A stretch of 64,000 bases of DNA, taken from positions 108,798-172,797 of the forward strand of contig NZ_JPOC01000022.1 in the NCBI RefSeq assembly GCF_000738775.1. The letters run 5' to 3'. Each line of letters opens with the position of its first letter. The first letter of the stretch is position 1. The notes under the pieces are model-generated. The model saw only the letters and a list, made by a program, of their open reading frames with translations. It made no database searches and had not been told where the DNA came from. Shown here in pieces: positions 42,201 to 52,339 of the stretch. Source of the stretch: Prescottella defluvii (lineage in GTDB: Bacteria; Actinomycetota; Actinomycetes; Mycobacteriales; Mycobacteriaceae). The position numbers and the translations under genes are program-made.

Positions 42201-43448
42201 GTGGACTGGAAGAGGGTGGAGTCGGCGTTCCGTGACCGGATCGTGGAGTTCGTGCGGAGAATGAATGCCGAGTATCCGGACGATCGGATCTACGGCGCCG
42301 CGCTCCACGAGTTCTACGCCGAATCCGGCGGCGTGATCGCGTGGCCGATGATCGGCGTCGCGGGTGAGACGTCGCTGGCGTCCGTCGCAACCGCCGGACT
42401 CGACGCCGACGCACTGCGTTGGAGTCCGGCCGACTGGCCGTGGCAACTCGATCCCGACGACGTCGACGACGCCCTTGCGGACGCGATCACGGCGGCGGCG
42501 ACGGCAGGCGACGACGACGACGCGACCTGGGACCGTGTCCATCATCGATTCGAACGCACCGCCGCCAAAGCGTGCCGCGCCGCCCGGCGCGTCCTCGTCG
42601 ACGAAGGGGTCGTCGACCGCGACTTCATTGCTGTCGCAATGGACGAGGCCTGGGAGCTGATTCCTCTCAGCTTGTCGAAAGCGCAGGTGCGCAAGCACTT
42701 CCCCGAATTGGACGAGGAACAGGCCGCCGTCGACCGGCTCACCGCCCTCCCCGTGGACGACCGCATCGCCGAACTCGTCGCGATCGTCGACGCGCCCGTG
42801 TCACCGCCGCCGGGAGGCGAACGCGCGGTTGCCTGGCTTCGTGATCTCGGCCGGGCGGCCGTACCCGCGGTGTTGGGACGCCTTTCGCGAGCCCGCGAAA
42901 AGTGGCAGTGGGCAAAGCTTCTCGGTGAACTCGGGGACTCCTCCGACGACGTCGTCCACGCGCTGGAGACTGTCGTCGTCCAGCGGTCGTTGCCCACACC
43001 CGACCGCGCGTGGGCCGCGGCGGCACTCGCCCGGCTGGGTCGCATGGACGTCGTGACCGCGCGGATCGACGGTCTGCCCGAGGAGGTCGCCGTCTGGGCT
43101 CTCAGCGCGCCGTACTCCTCGTTCCGGGACATCGGGGTCCCGACCCCACTCGACTACACCCCGCTCGAAGCGGCCCTGACGGCCCATCCCGCGCTGCACG
43201 ACCCGGTCTGTGCGCGCCTGTCCCCCGGCAGCGGTTACTGCGAATTGGCTGCCGACGAGATCGATGTCGCGTTCGGGGGCCTCGGATCCGCGTGGGCGGC
43301 CGTCCGCCGGCACGCGCTGGTCGTTCTCACGGACACCCGGATGGGGACTGACCTCCGCGCGCGGTACGTGACCGAGCTCGACAGGCTGTCCACCGATCCG
43401 GATGCGCGCGTGCGTGACGCGGTCGCCATCTCGAGGAGCCGCCGCTGA
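42201..43448 (+). CDS. DUF4303 domain protein with HEAT-like repeats
   Basis: 415 residues from a GTG at 42201. Residues about 1-165 match the DUF4303 layout (FRDRIVEFVRRMNAEYPDDR, YGAALHEFY, ending near VAMDEAWELIP). Residues about 185-410 form helical pairs of HEAT or Armadillo type (RAVAWLRDLGRAAVPAVLGR, WAKLLGELGDSSDDVVHAL, RAWAAAALARLG). DUF4303 proteins are often linked with polymorphic-toxin immunity (SUKH-like setting), and HEAT repeats bind proteins; function here is unknown. Cytosolic. It has no obvious partner; neighbours are SdpI-like and SRPBCC genes. Confidence 0.78.
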   Translation: MDWKRVESAFRDRIVEFVRRMNAEYPDDRIYGAALHEFYAESGGVIAWPMIGVAGETSLASVATAGLDADALRWSPADWPWQLDPDDVDDALADAITAAATAGDDDDATWDRVHHRFERTAAKACRAARRVLVDEGVVDRDFIAVAMDEAWELIPLSLSKAQVRKHFPELDEEQAAVDRLTALPVDDRIAELVAIVDAPVSPPPGGERAVAWLRDLGRAAVPAVLGRLSRAREKWQWAKLLGELGDSSDDVVHALETVVVQRSLPTPDRAWAAAALARLGRMDVVTARIDGLPEEVAVWALSAPYSSFRDIGVPTPLDYTPLEAALTAHPALHDPVCARLSPGSGYCELAADEIDVAFGGLGSAWAAVRRHALVVLTDTRMGTDLRARYVTELDRLSTDPDARVRDAVAISRSRR

Positions 43449-43491
43449 CGCGGCGAGATCACGATCCACAGCGATCGACCGCCGCGAGCAG

Positions 43492-43977
43492 TCAGGACAC
43501 CAGCAGCTCGTCGATCTGGCCGATCGCCGACGTGGCTCCCTCGATCACGCCCATGTCCAGCACCTTCTGTAGCGCCTCGGCCGATTCGAAGGTGCTCGTG
43601 TACGTGGCCCTCGTCCCCCCGTCGCGCTCGGTGAAGGTGTAGACGTTCGTCGACACCGGCATGTCGGGATTCGGGTTGAAGTCCTCGTCGGCGAAGCCGT
43701 CGGCGAACGAGAAGCTCCGTGGCTCGTCGACCGCCGAGACCTGCCAGTAGCCGGCGAACTTCTCACCGTCCGGGCCGGTCATGAAGTAGGTGACGCGTCC
43801 ACCCGGGGCAAGCTCGTGGTCGACCACCGTCGCCGGGAACGTCGGCGGACCCCAGACCTTCTCCAGCTGCCGCGGGTCGGCGTAGATCTGCCAGATCCGC
43901 TCCACCGGCGCCGCGAACTCGGCGGTGATCGTCAGGGTGCGCTTGTCCAGATCCTGCTTGACATCGGTTACAGGCAT
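43492..43977 (-). CDS. SRPBCC (AHSA1-type) protein
   Basis: 161 residues. It is the START/AHSA1-like fold: TITAEFAAPVERIWQIYADP, RQLEKVWGPPTFPATVVDHE, GGRVTYFMTGPDGEKFAGYW and a C-terminal helix TSAIGQIDELL. The fold binds hydrophobic ligands; no reaction is assigned. It follows the ArsR gene by three bases on the same strand, so the two form an operon, an arrangement common in actinobacteria, where the ArsR protein controls the pair. It converges on the DUF4303 gene. Complete, with no oddities. Confidence 0.92.
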   Translation of the reverse strand: MPVTDVKQDLDKRTLTITAEFAAPVERIWQIYADPRQLEKVWGPPTFPATVVDHELAPGGRVTYFMTGPDGEKFAGYWQVSAVDEPRSFSFADGFADEDFNPNPDMPVSTNVYTFTERDGGTRATYTSTFESAEALQKVLDMGVIEGATSAIGQIDELLVS

Positions 43978-43980
43978 CGT

Positions 43981-44322
43981 TCAGTCCTCCTGGGTCGAGT
44001 CGAATGCGATGAGTTCGTCGATACGCGCGATGCGCCCGCGCCACACCTGCTCCAAATCGGTGAGCAGGGATGCCACCGAACGCACCGCAGCCACGTCGCC
44101 ACTGGCCAACTGCTCCCGACCGCTGCGTCGTTTGGTGAGCAGGCCGGCCTTCTCCAACACGGAGACGTGCTTCTGTACAGCGGCGAAGCTCATGTCGTAC
44201 CTCGCCGCGAGCGCGGAAACCGAGTGCTCCCCGGCCAACACGCGGCGCATGATGTCACGCCGGGTGCGGTCGGCGAGCGCGTGGAACAGGGCGTCCGCCC
44301 GGTCCTCGTCGTCTCCGCTCAC
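43981..44322 (-). CDS. ArsR-family regulator of the SRPBCC pair
   Basis: 113 residues. Winged helix: FHALADRTRRDIMRRVLAGE, HSVSALAARYDMSFAAVQKH, VSVLEKAGLLTKRRSGRE. It lacks the ELCVCDL metal site of true ArsR/SmtB sensors, so it is not expected to sense metal. It probably represses its own operon through the palindrome at 44333-44350, 11 bases from the start codon. The ligand may be whatever the SRPBCC partner binds; that is inference. Cytosolic dimer by family. Confidence 0.92.
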   Translation of the reverse strand: MSGDDEDRADALFHALADRTRRDIMRRVLAGEHSVSALAARYDMSFAAVQKHVSVLEKAGLLTKRRSGREQLASGDVAAVRSVASLLTDLEQVWRGRIARIDELIAFDSTQED

Positions 44323-44332
44323 CCCTCCAACC

Positions 44333-44350
44333 TACAACCGATTGGTTGTA
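44333..44350. promoter_or_regulatory. ArsR operator palindrome
   Basis: Arm TACAACC (44333-44339) pairs with GGTTGTA (44344-44350) around GATT. Its place just before the ArsR start fits autorepression. Confidence 0.75.
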
Positions 44351-44403
44351 TGTCAACGGGTGTGCACTCGAATTCACCCGAGGTCGTCGTCCTCGCCCTG
44401 TCG

Positions 44404-44997
44404 TTACTGCCGACGCGAGCGATTCCGCAGGGAGACCACCACTGCCGCCAGCACAGCGATCGCGGCGACGGTGGCGACCGCCGTCCACACGCGCGAGGCC
44501 TCCACACCGACTCCGACGGACGATTCTTCTACCCCGACGTCGGTCGCACCCGGGTTCGGCGTTCGCGGTTGGCCGTGCACGGCGAGCGTCGCCTCGCGGG
44601 TTCGACCATCGGTCGATTCCGTTGTCGCCGAGCAACTGTCGACCGACCACTGCGCTCCGCGGGTCTCGTACGTGGAGGTGAACACCAGATACTCGGCACC
44701 GACCTCGAAACTGCGCCCACACGCCGGGCCTTGCACGCTGGACGAAACGGACGTCGATGCGCCGACGTCGCCGGCGAACACTTCGCGAACCTCGAACTCG
44801 TAGAACGCGGTCTGGTCGGCGACACGCTCGGAGATGGCCGTACCGGTGAAGACCGCCGCAGCGTGGGAGACCTGCTCGACGATCTGCGATCCGTCGGGCG
44901 GATAGACACACGAACACGCATGCGCCGGGGCGGCCGTCATCAGCGGGACCGCGCCCACCAAACCCACCACCACCAGCATCGACATCATCCAGCGCAC
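44404..44997 (-). CDS. Secreted or membrane-anchored TIMP/netrin-like protein
   Basis: 197 residues from a GTG at 44997, preceded by GAGAGGGGG; ATG codons at 45030 and 44988 are alternatives. A signal peptide (MMSMLVVVGLVGAVPLMTAA) ends at AHA, and the mature chain opens with CSCVYP. That CxC start, then VFTGTAISERV, YEFEVREVFAGDV, CGRSFEVGAEYLVF and DSCSATT, is the pattern of the NTR/TIMP fold, which in animals inhibits metalloproteases; bacterial roles are unknown. A Gly/Val/Glu-rich linker leads to a C-terminal membrane helix (VATVAAIAVLAAVVVSL) and an Arg-rich tail, so it stays anchored outside the cell. Apparently monocistronic. Confidence 0.83.
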   Translation of the reverse strand: MRWMMSMLVVVGLVGAVPLMTAAPAHACSCVYPPDGSQIVEQVSHAAAVFTGTAISERVADQTAFYEFEVREVFAGDVGASTSVSSSVQGPACGRSFEVGAEYLVFTSTYETRGAQWSVDSCSATTESTDGRTREATLAVHGQPRTPNPGATDVGVEESSVGVGVEASRVWTAVATVAAIAVLAAVVVSLRNRSRRQ

Positions 44998-45107
44998 TGT
45001 CGCCCCCTCTCCCCGGATGGATACTGCCACGAGGGGCCTCCAAGCTCACGGCCCGCGGTCCGCGGTCCGCCGGGTGGAAGTGGACGAGTAGGCCGGCCCG
45101 AGCCGTT

Positions 45108-45530
45108 CTACCCCTGCCGCTCAGGTTCGACCCCGACCTGCCACACGTGACCGTCCGGGTCACCGCACAACGCCACGTACCCCCAGGGTTTGCGCTCGGG
45201 TTCGGCGAGCACTTCTCCCCCGGCGTCACGCGTGCGTTGGACCAGATCGGCAACCTCCTGTTCAGTGGCCACTTCCAGACCCAGAAGGCACTCGCTGGTC
45301 CCCGCGGGCGCGAGCGCACGCCCGTCGCCGAGGACCCATCCGAAGCCGCCCGCCGGAACGAGGACCAACAGGGTGCGCTCGTCGATGCGGAACATCAGAG
45401 GTTCCGGGACACCGTCCTCGGCGGGTTCACCGACGGGTTCGAAACCGAAGGCGTCCCGGTAGAACAGCATCGAAGTCATTCGATCGGCTATCGGCAGGCT
45501 CACGTGGATGCCTCGGGCCTTGATGGACAT
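45108..45530 (-). CDS. VOC-family protein
   Basis: 140 residues with a single VOC unit: GIHVSLPIADRMTSMLFYRD at the start with the first metal-site histidine, then LLVLVPAGGFGW, and WGYVALCGDPDGHVWQVGVE with the usual His and Glu near the end. The layout fits the PhnB/glyoxalase-like group of the superfamily; the reaction is not deducible. Cytosolic. It stands alone, 110 bases after the TIMP-like gene and 141 bases before bioD (both minus strand). The gap to bioD shows no gene or clear hairpin. Confidence 0.88.
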   Translation of the reverse strand: MSIKARGIHVSLPIADRMTSMLFYRDAFGFEPVGEPAEDGVPEPLMFRIDERTLLVLVPAGGFGWVLGDGRALAPAGTSECLLGLEVATEQEVADLVQRTRDAGGEVLAEPERKPWGYVALCGDPDGHVWQVGVEPERQG

Positions 45531-45671
45531 GACAACTCCGCTCGGTCGGCGACAACGTCATCGATAGTGACTCCCGATGCCCACGAAATTCATCGAACGC
45601 CCGAAACTCATCGACCCGGCGAACCCAGTCCGACGTCGACCTCAGCGAGATCACGCTCGCCGAAGGATCGT

Positions 45672-46358
45672 TCAGCTCAATGCGGCGAGCCATTCGGCGT
45701 CGAACCATGCCGGCGCCGACGCCGCGAATGTTGCCGCGCCGGTGCCCGCGACGCCCTCGGGCACCCGGCCGACCAGTGCAGCCCCCGTGACGTCCGGTAG
45801 GTCGTCGAGGTTGCAGCGCGCCGCGAGGTCCGGGCGTTCGGGCCAGGAACCGACGACGAAGCCGGCGCACTTCACCCCGGCCGAGCCGAGTGCCTCCGCG
45901 GTGAGCGCACAGTGATTGAGGGTGCCCAGGCCGGGCGCGGCGACGACGAGCACCGGTGCGCCGAGGTCGGCCGCGACGTCCCGCAGTGTGAAGCCGTCGA
46001 CGCCGAGGCGCACCAGCAGCCCGCCGGCGCCCTCGACGAGCGTCATGTCGTGCCGTCCGTCCAGATCGCGCACCGCGGCCACGACGTCGGACCGGGTCAG
46101 CATCGGGAGCCCGCTGCGGCGCGCAGCCGTGTCGGGGGCGAGCGGCTCCGGGTAGCGGGCCAGTTCGACAGTGCTGGTGACGCCGCCGAGCCGGACGATC
46201 TCGGCGAGGTCCCCGGGTTCGGCCGGGCCGACCCCGGTCTGCGCGGGCTTGCACACCGCCACGGTGCGCCCGGACCGGCGCAGCGCCGCCGCCAGCGCGG
46301 CCGTGACGACGGTCTTCCCGACGTCGGTGGAGGTACCCGAGATCACCAACACGCTCAT
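45672..46358 (-). CDS. bioD: Dethiobiotin synthetase
   Basis: 228 residues. The P-loop GTSTDVGKT is at 8-16; KPAQTG holds the substrate lysine, and [11 protein letters not shown] is the second magnesium/phosphate motif. Reaction: 7,8-diaminopelargonate + CO2 + ATP to dethiobiotin. The ATG at 46358 overlaps the bioF stop by four bases (ATGA), so translation is coupled. It is third in bioA-bioF-bioD. bioB is not in the window directly after it; a VOC gene follows. Confidence 0.95.
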   Translation of the reverse strand: MSVLVISGTSTDVGKTVVTAALAAALRRSGRTVAVCKPAQTGVGPAEPGDLAEIVRLGGVTSTVELARYPEPLAPDTAARRSGLPMLTRSDVVAAVRDLDGRHDMTLVEGAGGLLVRLGVDGFTLRDVAADLGAPVLVVAAPGLGTLNHCALTAEALGSAGVKCAGFVVGSWPERPDLAARCNLDDLPDVTGAALVGRVPEGVAGTGAATFAASAPAWFDAEWLAALS

Positions 46359-47521
46359 GCGGGCACTCCCGCACGGGAATCCGAAAGCACCTCGGCCAGA
46401 ACCGATTCGATGGTGTCCATCTCGTCGGCTCCGATCGTCGCGCGCGCCGTCAGCCGCAGGCGCGACGTGCCCTCGGGCACCGACGGCGGCCGGAAGCAGC
46501 CGACGTGCAGTCCCCGTTCGCGGCACGCGGCCGCTGCCGCGAAGGCCACCTCCGGGTCCCCGAGGATCACCGAGACCACCGCCGACGCGGGCTCGGCGAC
46601 CCCGACGATGCGGGCGAGGTCGCGGGCCCGGTCGAGCACCGCGATCGCCCGCTCCGGCTCCCGGATCAGCACCGACAGCGCCGCGCGGGCCGCCCCGACG
46701 GCCGCGGGCGCGAGCCCGGTGTCGAAGATGAAGGTGCGCGCCGTGTCCACCAGATGGGCACGGACCTTCTCCGACGCCAGCACCACGCCGCCCTGGCTGG
46801 CCAGCGACTTCGACAGCGTCGCGGTGACGACCACGTCCGACTCCCCCGCCAGCCCGACCTCGTGGACCAGGCCTCGCCCGCCGATCCCGCGGACACCGAG
46901 GCCGTGCGCCTCGTCGACCAGCAGCACCGCACCGTGGTCACGGCACACGCGGTGCATCGCGGTGAGCGGTGCGAGGTCGCCGTCCGCGCTGAACACCGAA
47001 TCGGTGAGCACCAGCGCCCGCTCCTCTGCGCGTTCGGCCAGGGTGCGCCGGAGAAAGTCGACGTCGGCGTGCGGTGCGACGACGACCCGCGAGCGGGACA
47101 GCCGGCACGCATCCACCAGTGACGCATGAGCGCCCGCGTCGGAAACGATCAGCGCGCCGGGACCCGAGAGTGCCGTGACGGCACCGAGATTCGCCGCATA
47201 GCCGCTCGCGAACACGAGGCCGGCCTCGGCGCCGACGAACTCGGCGAGTTCACGTTCGAGGAGGTCGTGATCGGACGTCGTGCCGGTCACCAGTCGCGAA
47301 CCGGTCGCGCCACCGCCCCAGCGACGGACCGCACCCACTGCGCCGTCGATCACCTCCGGGTGCCGGACGAGACCGAGGTAGTCGTTGGAGGCGAGATCGA
47401 TCACCGGGTCGGACGCAGCCCGCGTCCGCACCTCGCGGCGCAGTCCGGCCGCCCGCCTCGCGCGTTCGACGTCGTCCAGCCAACTGAGAGCATTGCGATC
47501 GGTTCCCATCCGGAGCACCAT
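46355..47521 (-). CDS. bioF: 8-Amino-7-oxononanoate synthase
   Basis: 388 residues from the ATG at 47521; an in-frame ATG at 47509 (MGTDRN) is equally possible, since neither has a clear ribosome site and the upstream one touches an inverted repeat. PLP motifs: [33 protein letters not shown] and [11 protein letters not shown] with Lys238 binding PLP. Reaction: pimeloyl-thioester + L-alanine to 8-amino-7-oxononanoate. Lies between bioA and bioD. The perfect inverted repeat at 47522-47556 directly before it is a likely control site. Confidence 0.95.
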   Translation of the reverse strand: MVLRMGTDRNALSWLDDVERARRAAGLRREVRTRAASDPVIDLASNDYLGLVRHPEVIDGAVGAVRRWGGGATGSRLVTGTTSDHDLLERELAEFVGAEAGLVFASGYAANLGAVTALSGPGALIVSDAGAHASLVDACRLSRSRVVVAPHADVDFLRRTLAERAEERALVLTDSVFSADGDLAPLTAMHRVCRDHGAVLLVDEAHGLGVRGIGGRGLVHEVGLAGESDVVVTATLSKSLASQGGVVLASEKVRAHLVDTARTFIFDTGLAPAAVGAARAALSVLIREPERAIAVLDRARDLARIVGVAEPASAVVSVILGDPEVAFAAAAACRERGLHVGCFRPPSVPEGTSRLRLTARATIGADEMDTIESVLAEVLSDSRAGVPA

Positions 47522-47556
47522 ACAAGCCCACTTGAACGGCGTTCAAGTGGGCTTGT
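47522..47556. promoter_or_regulatory. Perfect inverted repeat before bioF (BioQ-like operator or hairpin)
   Basis: Arm ACAAGCCCACTTGAAC (47522-47537) pairs without mismatch with 47541-47556 around GGC. The centre TGAAC-N3-GTTCA resembles the TGAAC-N3-GTTAC sites known for the actinobacterial biotin repressor BioQ. It begins three bases after the bioA stop and ends at the bioF start, so it could act as operator, attenuator or terminator. Confidence 0.75.
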
Positions 47557-47558
47557 CG

Positions 47559-48833
47559 TCACGCCACCTGGCTACGCGCGGCCGCCACGATCCCGGCCGC
47601 GATGCGGTCGACCTCCTCCGCGGTGCACACGTACGGCGGCATCGCGTAGATCAGGTTCCGGAACGGGCGCAGCCACACGCCCGCCGCGACGGCGGCGTCG
47701 GTGGCGGTCTGCATGTCGACCGGCTCGGCCAACTCGACCACACCGATGCCGCCGAGCACCCGCACGTCGACGACGCCGGGGATGTCCCACGCCGGCGCCA
47801 GCCCCCGCTCCAGCCCCTCGTTCAGCGCCGCGACCTCGGCACGCCAGTCCCGCGACAGCAGCAGTTCCACCGCGGCGACCGCGACCGCGCAGGCCATCGG
47901 GTTCCCCATGAACGTCGGGCCGTGCATGATCCCGCCGCCCTCGCCGGCGCTGATCACCTCCGCGACGGCGGTGGTGCACAGCGTCGCGGCGAGCGTCAGA
48001 TAGCCGCCGGTGAGGGCCTTGCCGACACACATCACGTCGGGCGCGAGCCCGGCATGGTCGGCGGCGAACAGCTCGCCGGTGCGGCCGAATCCGGTGGCGA
48101 TCTCGTCGAACACCAGCAGCAGTCCGTGCCGGTCGCAGATGCGACGCAACTCCCGCAGGTAGTCGGGGTGGTGGAAGCGCATGCCGCCCGCCCCCTGCAC
48201 GACGGGCTCGACGATGATCGCCGCCAACTCGTCACGGTGCTCGATCACCAGGCGCTCGAGGTCCGCAACGTACGCGGCGTCGTACTCGCGCGGCGGCGCG
48301 GGTGCGAAGACCTGACGTGCCATCACGTCCGTCCACATCGAGTGCATGCCCCCGTCCGGGTCACACACGCTCATCGGCGCGAACGTGTCCCCGTGATAGC
48401 CGCCCCGCCACGTCAGCAGCCGGTACTTCTCCGGTCGCCCCTGGGCGCGCCAGTACTGCAGACACATCTTGACGGCGACCTCCACCGACACCGATCCGGA
48501 GTCGGCGAGGAACACCTTGTCCAGACCGGCAGGTGTGATCTCGACGAGCAACTCCGCGAGGCGGGCGGCCGGCGCGTGGGTGAGCCCACCGAACATGACG
48601 TGGCTCATCCGGCCGAGTTGATCGGTGACCGCCGCGTCGAGCACCGGATTGCGGTATCCGTGTACCGCCGACCACCACGAACTCATCCCGTCGACCAGTT
48701 CGGTGCCGTCCGCGAGAGTGAGGCGGGCGCCCGCCGCGGACTCCACGACCAGGGGGGCTGTGGAGGCGGGAAATGCCCCGTAGGGATGCCACAGGTGTTC
48801 GGTGTCGAGGGCGACGATCCGCTCAGAAGCCAT
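47559..48833 (-). CDS. bioA: Adenosylmethionine-8-amino-7-oxononanoate aminotransferase
   Basis: 424 residues from the ATG at 48833; the frame is open upstream but the family begins here ([15 protein letters not shown]). Key text: [62 protein letters not shown] and [16 protein letters not shown] with Lys272 for PLP. Reaction: S-adenosylmethionine-dependent amination of 8-amino-7-oxononanoate to diaminopelargonate. First gene of the bio run, divergent from the acyltransferase gene at 48968 with about 134 bases between. Confidence 0.96.
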   Translation of the reverse strand: MASERIVALDTEHLWHPYGAFPASTAPLVVESAAGARLTLADGTELVDGMSSWWSAVHGYRNPVLDAAVTDQLGRMSHVMFGGLTHAPAARLAELLVEITPAGLDKVFLADSGSVSVEVAVKMCLQYWRAQGRPEKYRLLTWRGGYHGDTFAPMSVCDPDGGMHSMWTDVMARQVFAPAPPREYDAAYVADLERLVIEHRDELAAIIVEPVVQGAGGMRFHHPDYLRELRRICDRHGLLLVFDEIATGFGRTGELFAADHAGLAPDVMCVGKALTGGYLTLAATLCTTAVAEVISAGEGGGIMHGPTFMGNPMACAVAVAAVELLLSRDWRAEVAALNEGLERGLAPAWDIPGVVDVRVLGGIGVVELAEPVDMQTATDAAVAAGVWLRPFRNLIYAMPPYVCTAEEVDRIAAGIVAAARSQVA

Positions 48834-48967
48834 ACGCAAGGAGTTCACGGCGCTCGACTGTAGGTGCTCCGGCACCGGGACGATGCGACAGGTATTTTGG
48901 GGACGTCGCTGCCGCGACCGCTCCGCGGCAATCCGGGATCGCCCCCGCGCCGCCTCGAAAGGATCGC

Positions 48968-51040
48968 GTGTCAGTCCGCTCCACCGCCCTGCCCCTCGGC
49001 GGCTCGTCGGGTTCAGAGAACCGCATTCGCCCAGTTCACCGCCTCGATCTCGACGGTCTCCGTGGCCTCGCGATCGGGTTGGTGGTCGTCTACCACGTGT
49101 GGTTCGGACGGGTTTCCGGCGGCGTCGACATCTTCCTGGCGCTGTCCGGATTCTTCTTCGTCGGATCACTGCTGCGGGTCGCGGAGGGCCCGTCCCGGCT
49201 CGATCCACGCCCCATCGTGGGGCGAATCACCCGACGACTCGGGCCGCCCCTCGTGGTGGTGCTCGCGGCGACGATGGCGTTCACCGTCTGGGTCCACCCG
49301 TCGACGCTGTGGTTCGAGACCGCACGCCAGACGACGGCCTCGCTGACGTTCCTCCAGAACTGGCACCTCGCCGAGACCGCGAGTGACTACCTGGCCGCCG
49401 ACCCGTCGGTGAGCCCCCTCCAGCACCTGTGGTCGATCTCGGTGCAGGGCCAGTTCTACCTGGCCGCGATCGTCGTCGTCTTCGCGGTCGCGTGGCTGTT
49501 GCGTGCCCGTGGGATGCCGGTCCGTGGTCCGCTCGCCGTCGTCCTCGCGGCCCTGGCTGCGGCGTCCCTGCTGTACGCGACCACCAGTGATCTGCCGCAG
49601 ACGTGGCTGTACTACGACTCCGCCGCACGGATGTGGGAACTGCTCGCCGGCGGCGTGCTGGCGTGCGTCGTCCCGTGGATCCGGCTGCCGCGGGGGTGGC
49701 GGATCGCGCTGTCGGTCGCCGGTCTGGCCATCGTGCTCGGCTGCGGCATGGTGCTCGACGGGCGCAGCGAGTTCCCCGGACCGTGGGCGTTGGTCCCGGT
49801 GGGCGCCGCGCTCGCATTCATCGTGGCGGGCAGGCGACCGGAGGAGGACGCGGGCGCGAACCCGGTCTCGGACCTGCTCGCCTCCCGACCGCTGCTGCGC
49901 CTCGGCTCCGTCGCGTACGCCCTCTACCTGTGGCACTGGCCGATCCTCATCGCCTACCTGGTGATCGCCGACCGCACCGAAGCGAGCGCTGTCGGTGGCG
50001 CCGCCGTGATCGTCGTGTCGCTGGTGCTCGCGGAACTGACGACCCGCCTGATCGAGACCCCGATCCGCCGGACCGTCGACCGCGGCCGGGCACGGTCGGC
50101 GCTCGTCGCGGCCGTCGCGGTACTCGCTGTCGTCGTGACCGCCGCATCGGTGACCTGGACCGGATTCATCGACCGGCGCACCGAACAATGGGCCCAGCAG
50201 GGCCAACTCGACCCGGTCACCTATCCGGGTGCGGCGGCGCTCACATCCGGCGCCGACGTCGTCAAGGCGCGCGAGCAGCCGTCCCGTTTCGTCGCTCACG
50301 CCGACCTGCCGCCGACGACGGGCGACGGATGTATGTCGCAAGCCGGCCAGATCGACCCCGTCACCTGCACCTACGGGGACGTCGACGCCGAGCGGAGCAT
50401 CGCGGTGATCGGTGGCTCACACGCCGAGCACTGGATTCCGGCACTGGACATCCTGGCCCGCGAGCATCGTTTCCGCTTGGAGACCTACTTGAAGGTGGGC
50501 TGCCCCGCGTTGCTGCCCGTCGGCGACGACTACCCGGTCGGCGAGTGCGAGGAGTGGACGTTCGGGGTCGTCGACGCCGTCACCGAGGCGCGCCCGGACT
50601 ACGTCTTCAGCACCTCGACCCGACCCCTGCCGGACGAGCCCGGCGACTACACCCCGGAGACGTACGTCGCACTCTGGCAGGAACTCGAATCCCGGGACCT
50701 GCCGGTGATCGCCCTGCGCGACACGCCGTGGCTCACGGAGAACGGCGTCAGCTACCGGGCTGCGGACTGCCTCGCCCGGCGCGGCGGCAACGCCGACTCG
50801 TGCGGCATCGACCGCGCGGAGGTCCTCGCGCCCGTCGATCCGGCGCAGGCGGCCGCGGCGTACCTGCCGACCGTCCGACTGCTCGACCTGTCGGACGCCG
50901 TGTGCGGCACCGACCGCTGCCGCGTGGTCGAGGGCAACGTCCTGATCTACCGCGACGACGACCACCTCACCGCGACCTACGTCCGCACCCTCGCACCCGA
51001 ACTCGATCGTCTGCTCGGGCCGGCGACCGGCTGGTGGTGA
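48968..51040 (+). CDS. OafA-type membrane acyltransferase with SGNH domain
   Basis: 690 residues from a GTG at 48968 with GAAAGGA before it. Residues about 20-395 are the acyltransferase-3 domain with some ten membrane helices: [33 protein letters not shown] and [10 protein letters not shown] (QLWSLSVEEQFY-like, with Gln for the usual Glu). Residues about 440-690 form an extracytoplasmic SGNH esterase-like domain: [11 protein letters not shown] (Ser block) and [11 protein letters not shown] (Asp-x-x-His block). Such proteins acylate surface glycans or peptidoglycan. It ends one base before the convergent LuxR gene. Confidence 0.92.
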   Translation: MSVRSTALPLGGSSGSENRIRPVHRLDLDGLRGLAIGLVVVYHVWFGRVSGGVDIFLALSGFFFVGSLLRVAEGPSRLDPRPIVGRITRRLGPPLVVVLAATMAFTVWVHPSTLWFETARQTTASLTFLQNWHLAETASDYLAADPSVSPLQHLWSISVQGQFYLAAIVVVFAVAWLLRARGMPVRGPLAVVLAALAAASLLYATTSDLPQTWLYYDSAARMWELLAGGVLACVVPWIRLPRGWRIALSVAGLAIVLGCGMVLDGRSEFPGPWALVPVGAALAFIVAGRRPEEDAGANPVSDLLASRPLLRLGSVAYALYLWHWPILIAYLVIADRTEASAVGGAAVIVVSLVLAELTTRLIETPIRRTVDRGRARSALVAAVAVLAVVVTAASVTWTGFIDRRTEQWAQQGQLDPVTYPGAAALTSGADVVKAREQPSRFVAHADLPPTTGDGCMSQAGQIDPVTCTYGDVDAERSIAVIGGSHAEHWIPALDILAREHRFRLETYLKVGCPALLPVGDDYPVGECEEWTFGVVDAVTEARPDYVFSTSTRPLPDEPGDYTPETYVALWQELESRDLPVIALRDTPWLTENGVSYRAADCLARRGGNADSCGIDRAEVLAPVDPAQAAAAYLPTVRLLDLSDAVCGTDRCRVVEGNVLIYRDDDHLTATYVRTLAPELDRLLGPATGWW

Positions 51041-52225
51041 TCACCGCTGTCGTCCGGGCCTTCCCGCCGGGCCGATGGACAGCAGGACCCGGACGAGTTC
51101 GGCCTGGCGGTGGGTGGCGGTCTTCTCGAAGATGTGCTGCAGGTGCGTCCTGATCGTCGTGGTCGAGACGGAGAGTTCCTCGGCGATCGGCCGAAGCCCG
51201 TCGCCTCGCGCGACCCGCAATGCAACCTCCGCCTCCGTGTCGGTGAGCGCGTACAGCCTGCGCAACATGACGGTGTCCGATCCCGCTACACGATCGGGGT
51301 CGTCGATCACGACGAGCGCGGTGGCAGTCGATGCGTCCAGTCCGACGGCATCCTCGCTCAACGGGACCACATGAACTGCATATTCGCATCGCCCGGACGG
51401 GCGAGGGCAGGAGACTGACCCGCCGGAGGGAACACCGTCGCCGTCCACCTCGAGCGCGCGGTACATGAGACCGCGGAGTTCTCGATCGGATCGAGTGCGG
51501 GACGCGGCGACGGAACCCTCCGGATCGAGGTGAAGGCCGTCGTCGGCGCCGAGGATTCTCTCGGCGGCGGAGTTGAGGTGCAGGATCCGGGTGTCCGGTC
51601 CGATGATCACGATGCCGCGTGGCACCTGCTCGATCGCCGCGGACAGGTCGTGTTCACTCTGCGCGAGCGCGGCGAGCTTCGCCTGCGTGCGAATCGCCTG
51701 TCGGAGGTGCGGCACCAACCGCCCGAACGACGAGAGCCGATCGGCGGTCCCGAACGGTTCCGGGCCGCGCTCCGCCGCCACTCCCAGCCACGCCGTGCTG
51801 CTCCCGCTGGTCAGCCGAACGAACAGGCCGTCCTCGAACCGGCTGGGGCGGCACCAGTCGGCATAGAACTCCGTGTGCGTATTGGGGTAGATCAACTCGG
51901 TCCCGGTATGAATGCGGCCGATCGGAGCCCGGGTCACGACTTCTGCCACATAGTCGAGTCGACCGTAGTACTCGTTGTAGGTCGCCAGTGCGGAAGGATC
52001 ACCACCGACCTCCCGGACCATGGTGTCGGCCCGCCGCTTGCCCGTCGCCGAGGTCAGCAGGCCGCAACCGTGGCCGTCGAAGGCGCGTACGAGACCGCGC
52101 AGTACCGAATCCCACTGCTCGGGGGCGACAGCCGTCGCGTAGATCGCAGACACGAGGCGGGAGAACTCGTCGATTCTGATGGTCGACCACCCCTTGCGGA
52201 GGTCGGGTGCACAGCAGCCTGCCAC
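51041..52225 (-). CDS. LuxR-family regulator
   Basis: 394 residues. Only the last 65 are the LuxR helix-turn-helix (LTDTEAEVALRVARGDGLRP, IAEELSVSTTTIRTHLQHIF, EKTATHRQAELVRVL). The long N-terminal part includes a PAS-like stretch about 185-310 (AAIEQVPRGIVIIGPDTRIL, HLNSAAERILGADDGL), a possible ligand sensor. It has no response-regulator receiver or ATPase domain. Its stop touches the stop of the convergent acyltransferase gene, so the two transcripts must overlap. Targets unknown; the divergent small membrane gene at 52340 is a candidate. Confidence 0.9.
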   Translation of the reverse strand: MAGCCAPDLRKGWSTIRIDEFSRLVSAIYATAVAPEQWDSVLRGLVRAFDGHGCGLLTSATGKRRADTMVREVGGDPSALATYNEYYGRLDYVAEVVTRAPIGRIHTGTELIYPNTHTEFYADWCRPSRFEDGLFVRLTSGSSTAWLGVAAERGPEPFGTADRLSSFGRLVPHLRQAIRTQAKLAALAQSEHDLSAAIEQVPRGIVIIGPDTRILHLNSAAERILGADDGLHLDPEGSVAASRTRSDRELRGLMYRALEVDGDGVPSGGSVSCPRPSGRCEYAVHVVPLSEDAVGLDASTATALVVIDDPDRVAGSDTVMLRRLYALTDTEAEVALRVARGDGLRPIAEELSVSTTTIRTHLQHIFEKTATHRQAELVRVLLSIGPAGRPGRQR

Positions 52226-52339
52226 GCTCGATTATCGCCGATCTCGTCTGTTTGCACGAGGCCGAACTCGGCGGGGCGTGATGTTCTGGTTGTGGGCCTT
52301 CGCATCCCAGCAGCAAGCACCCTCCCCGAGGTGAGAATC

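Noticed and set aside
48773..48967. Upstream extension of the acyltransferase gene
   Set aside because: The frame is open but overlaps the bioA start; the GTG at 48968 has a good ribosome site and the family begins there.
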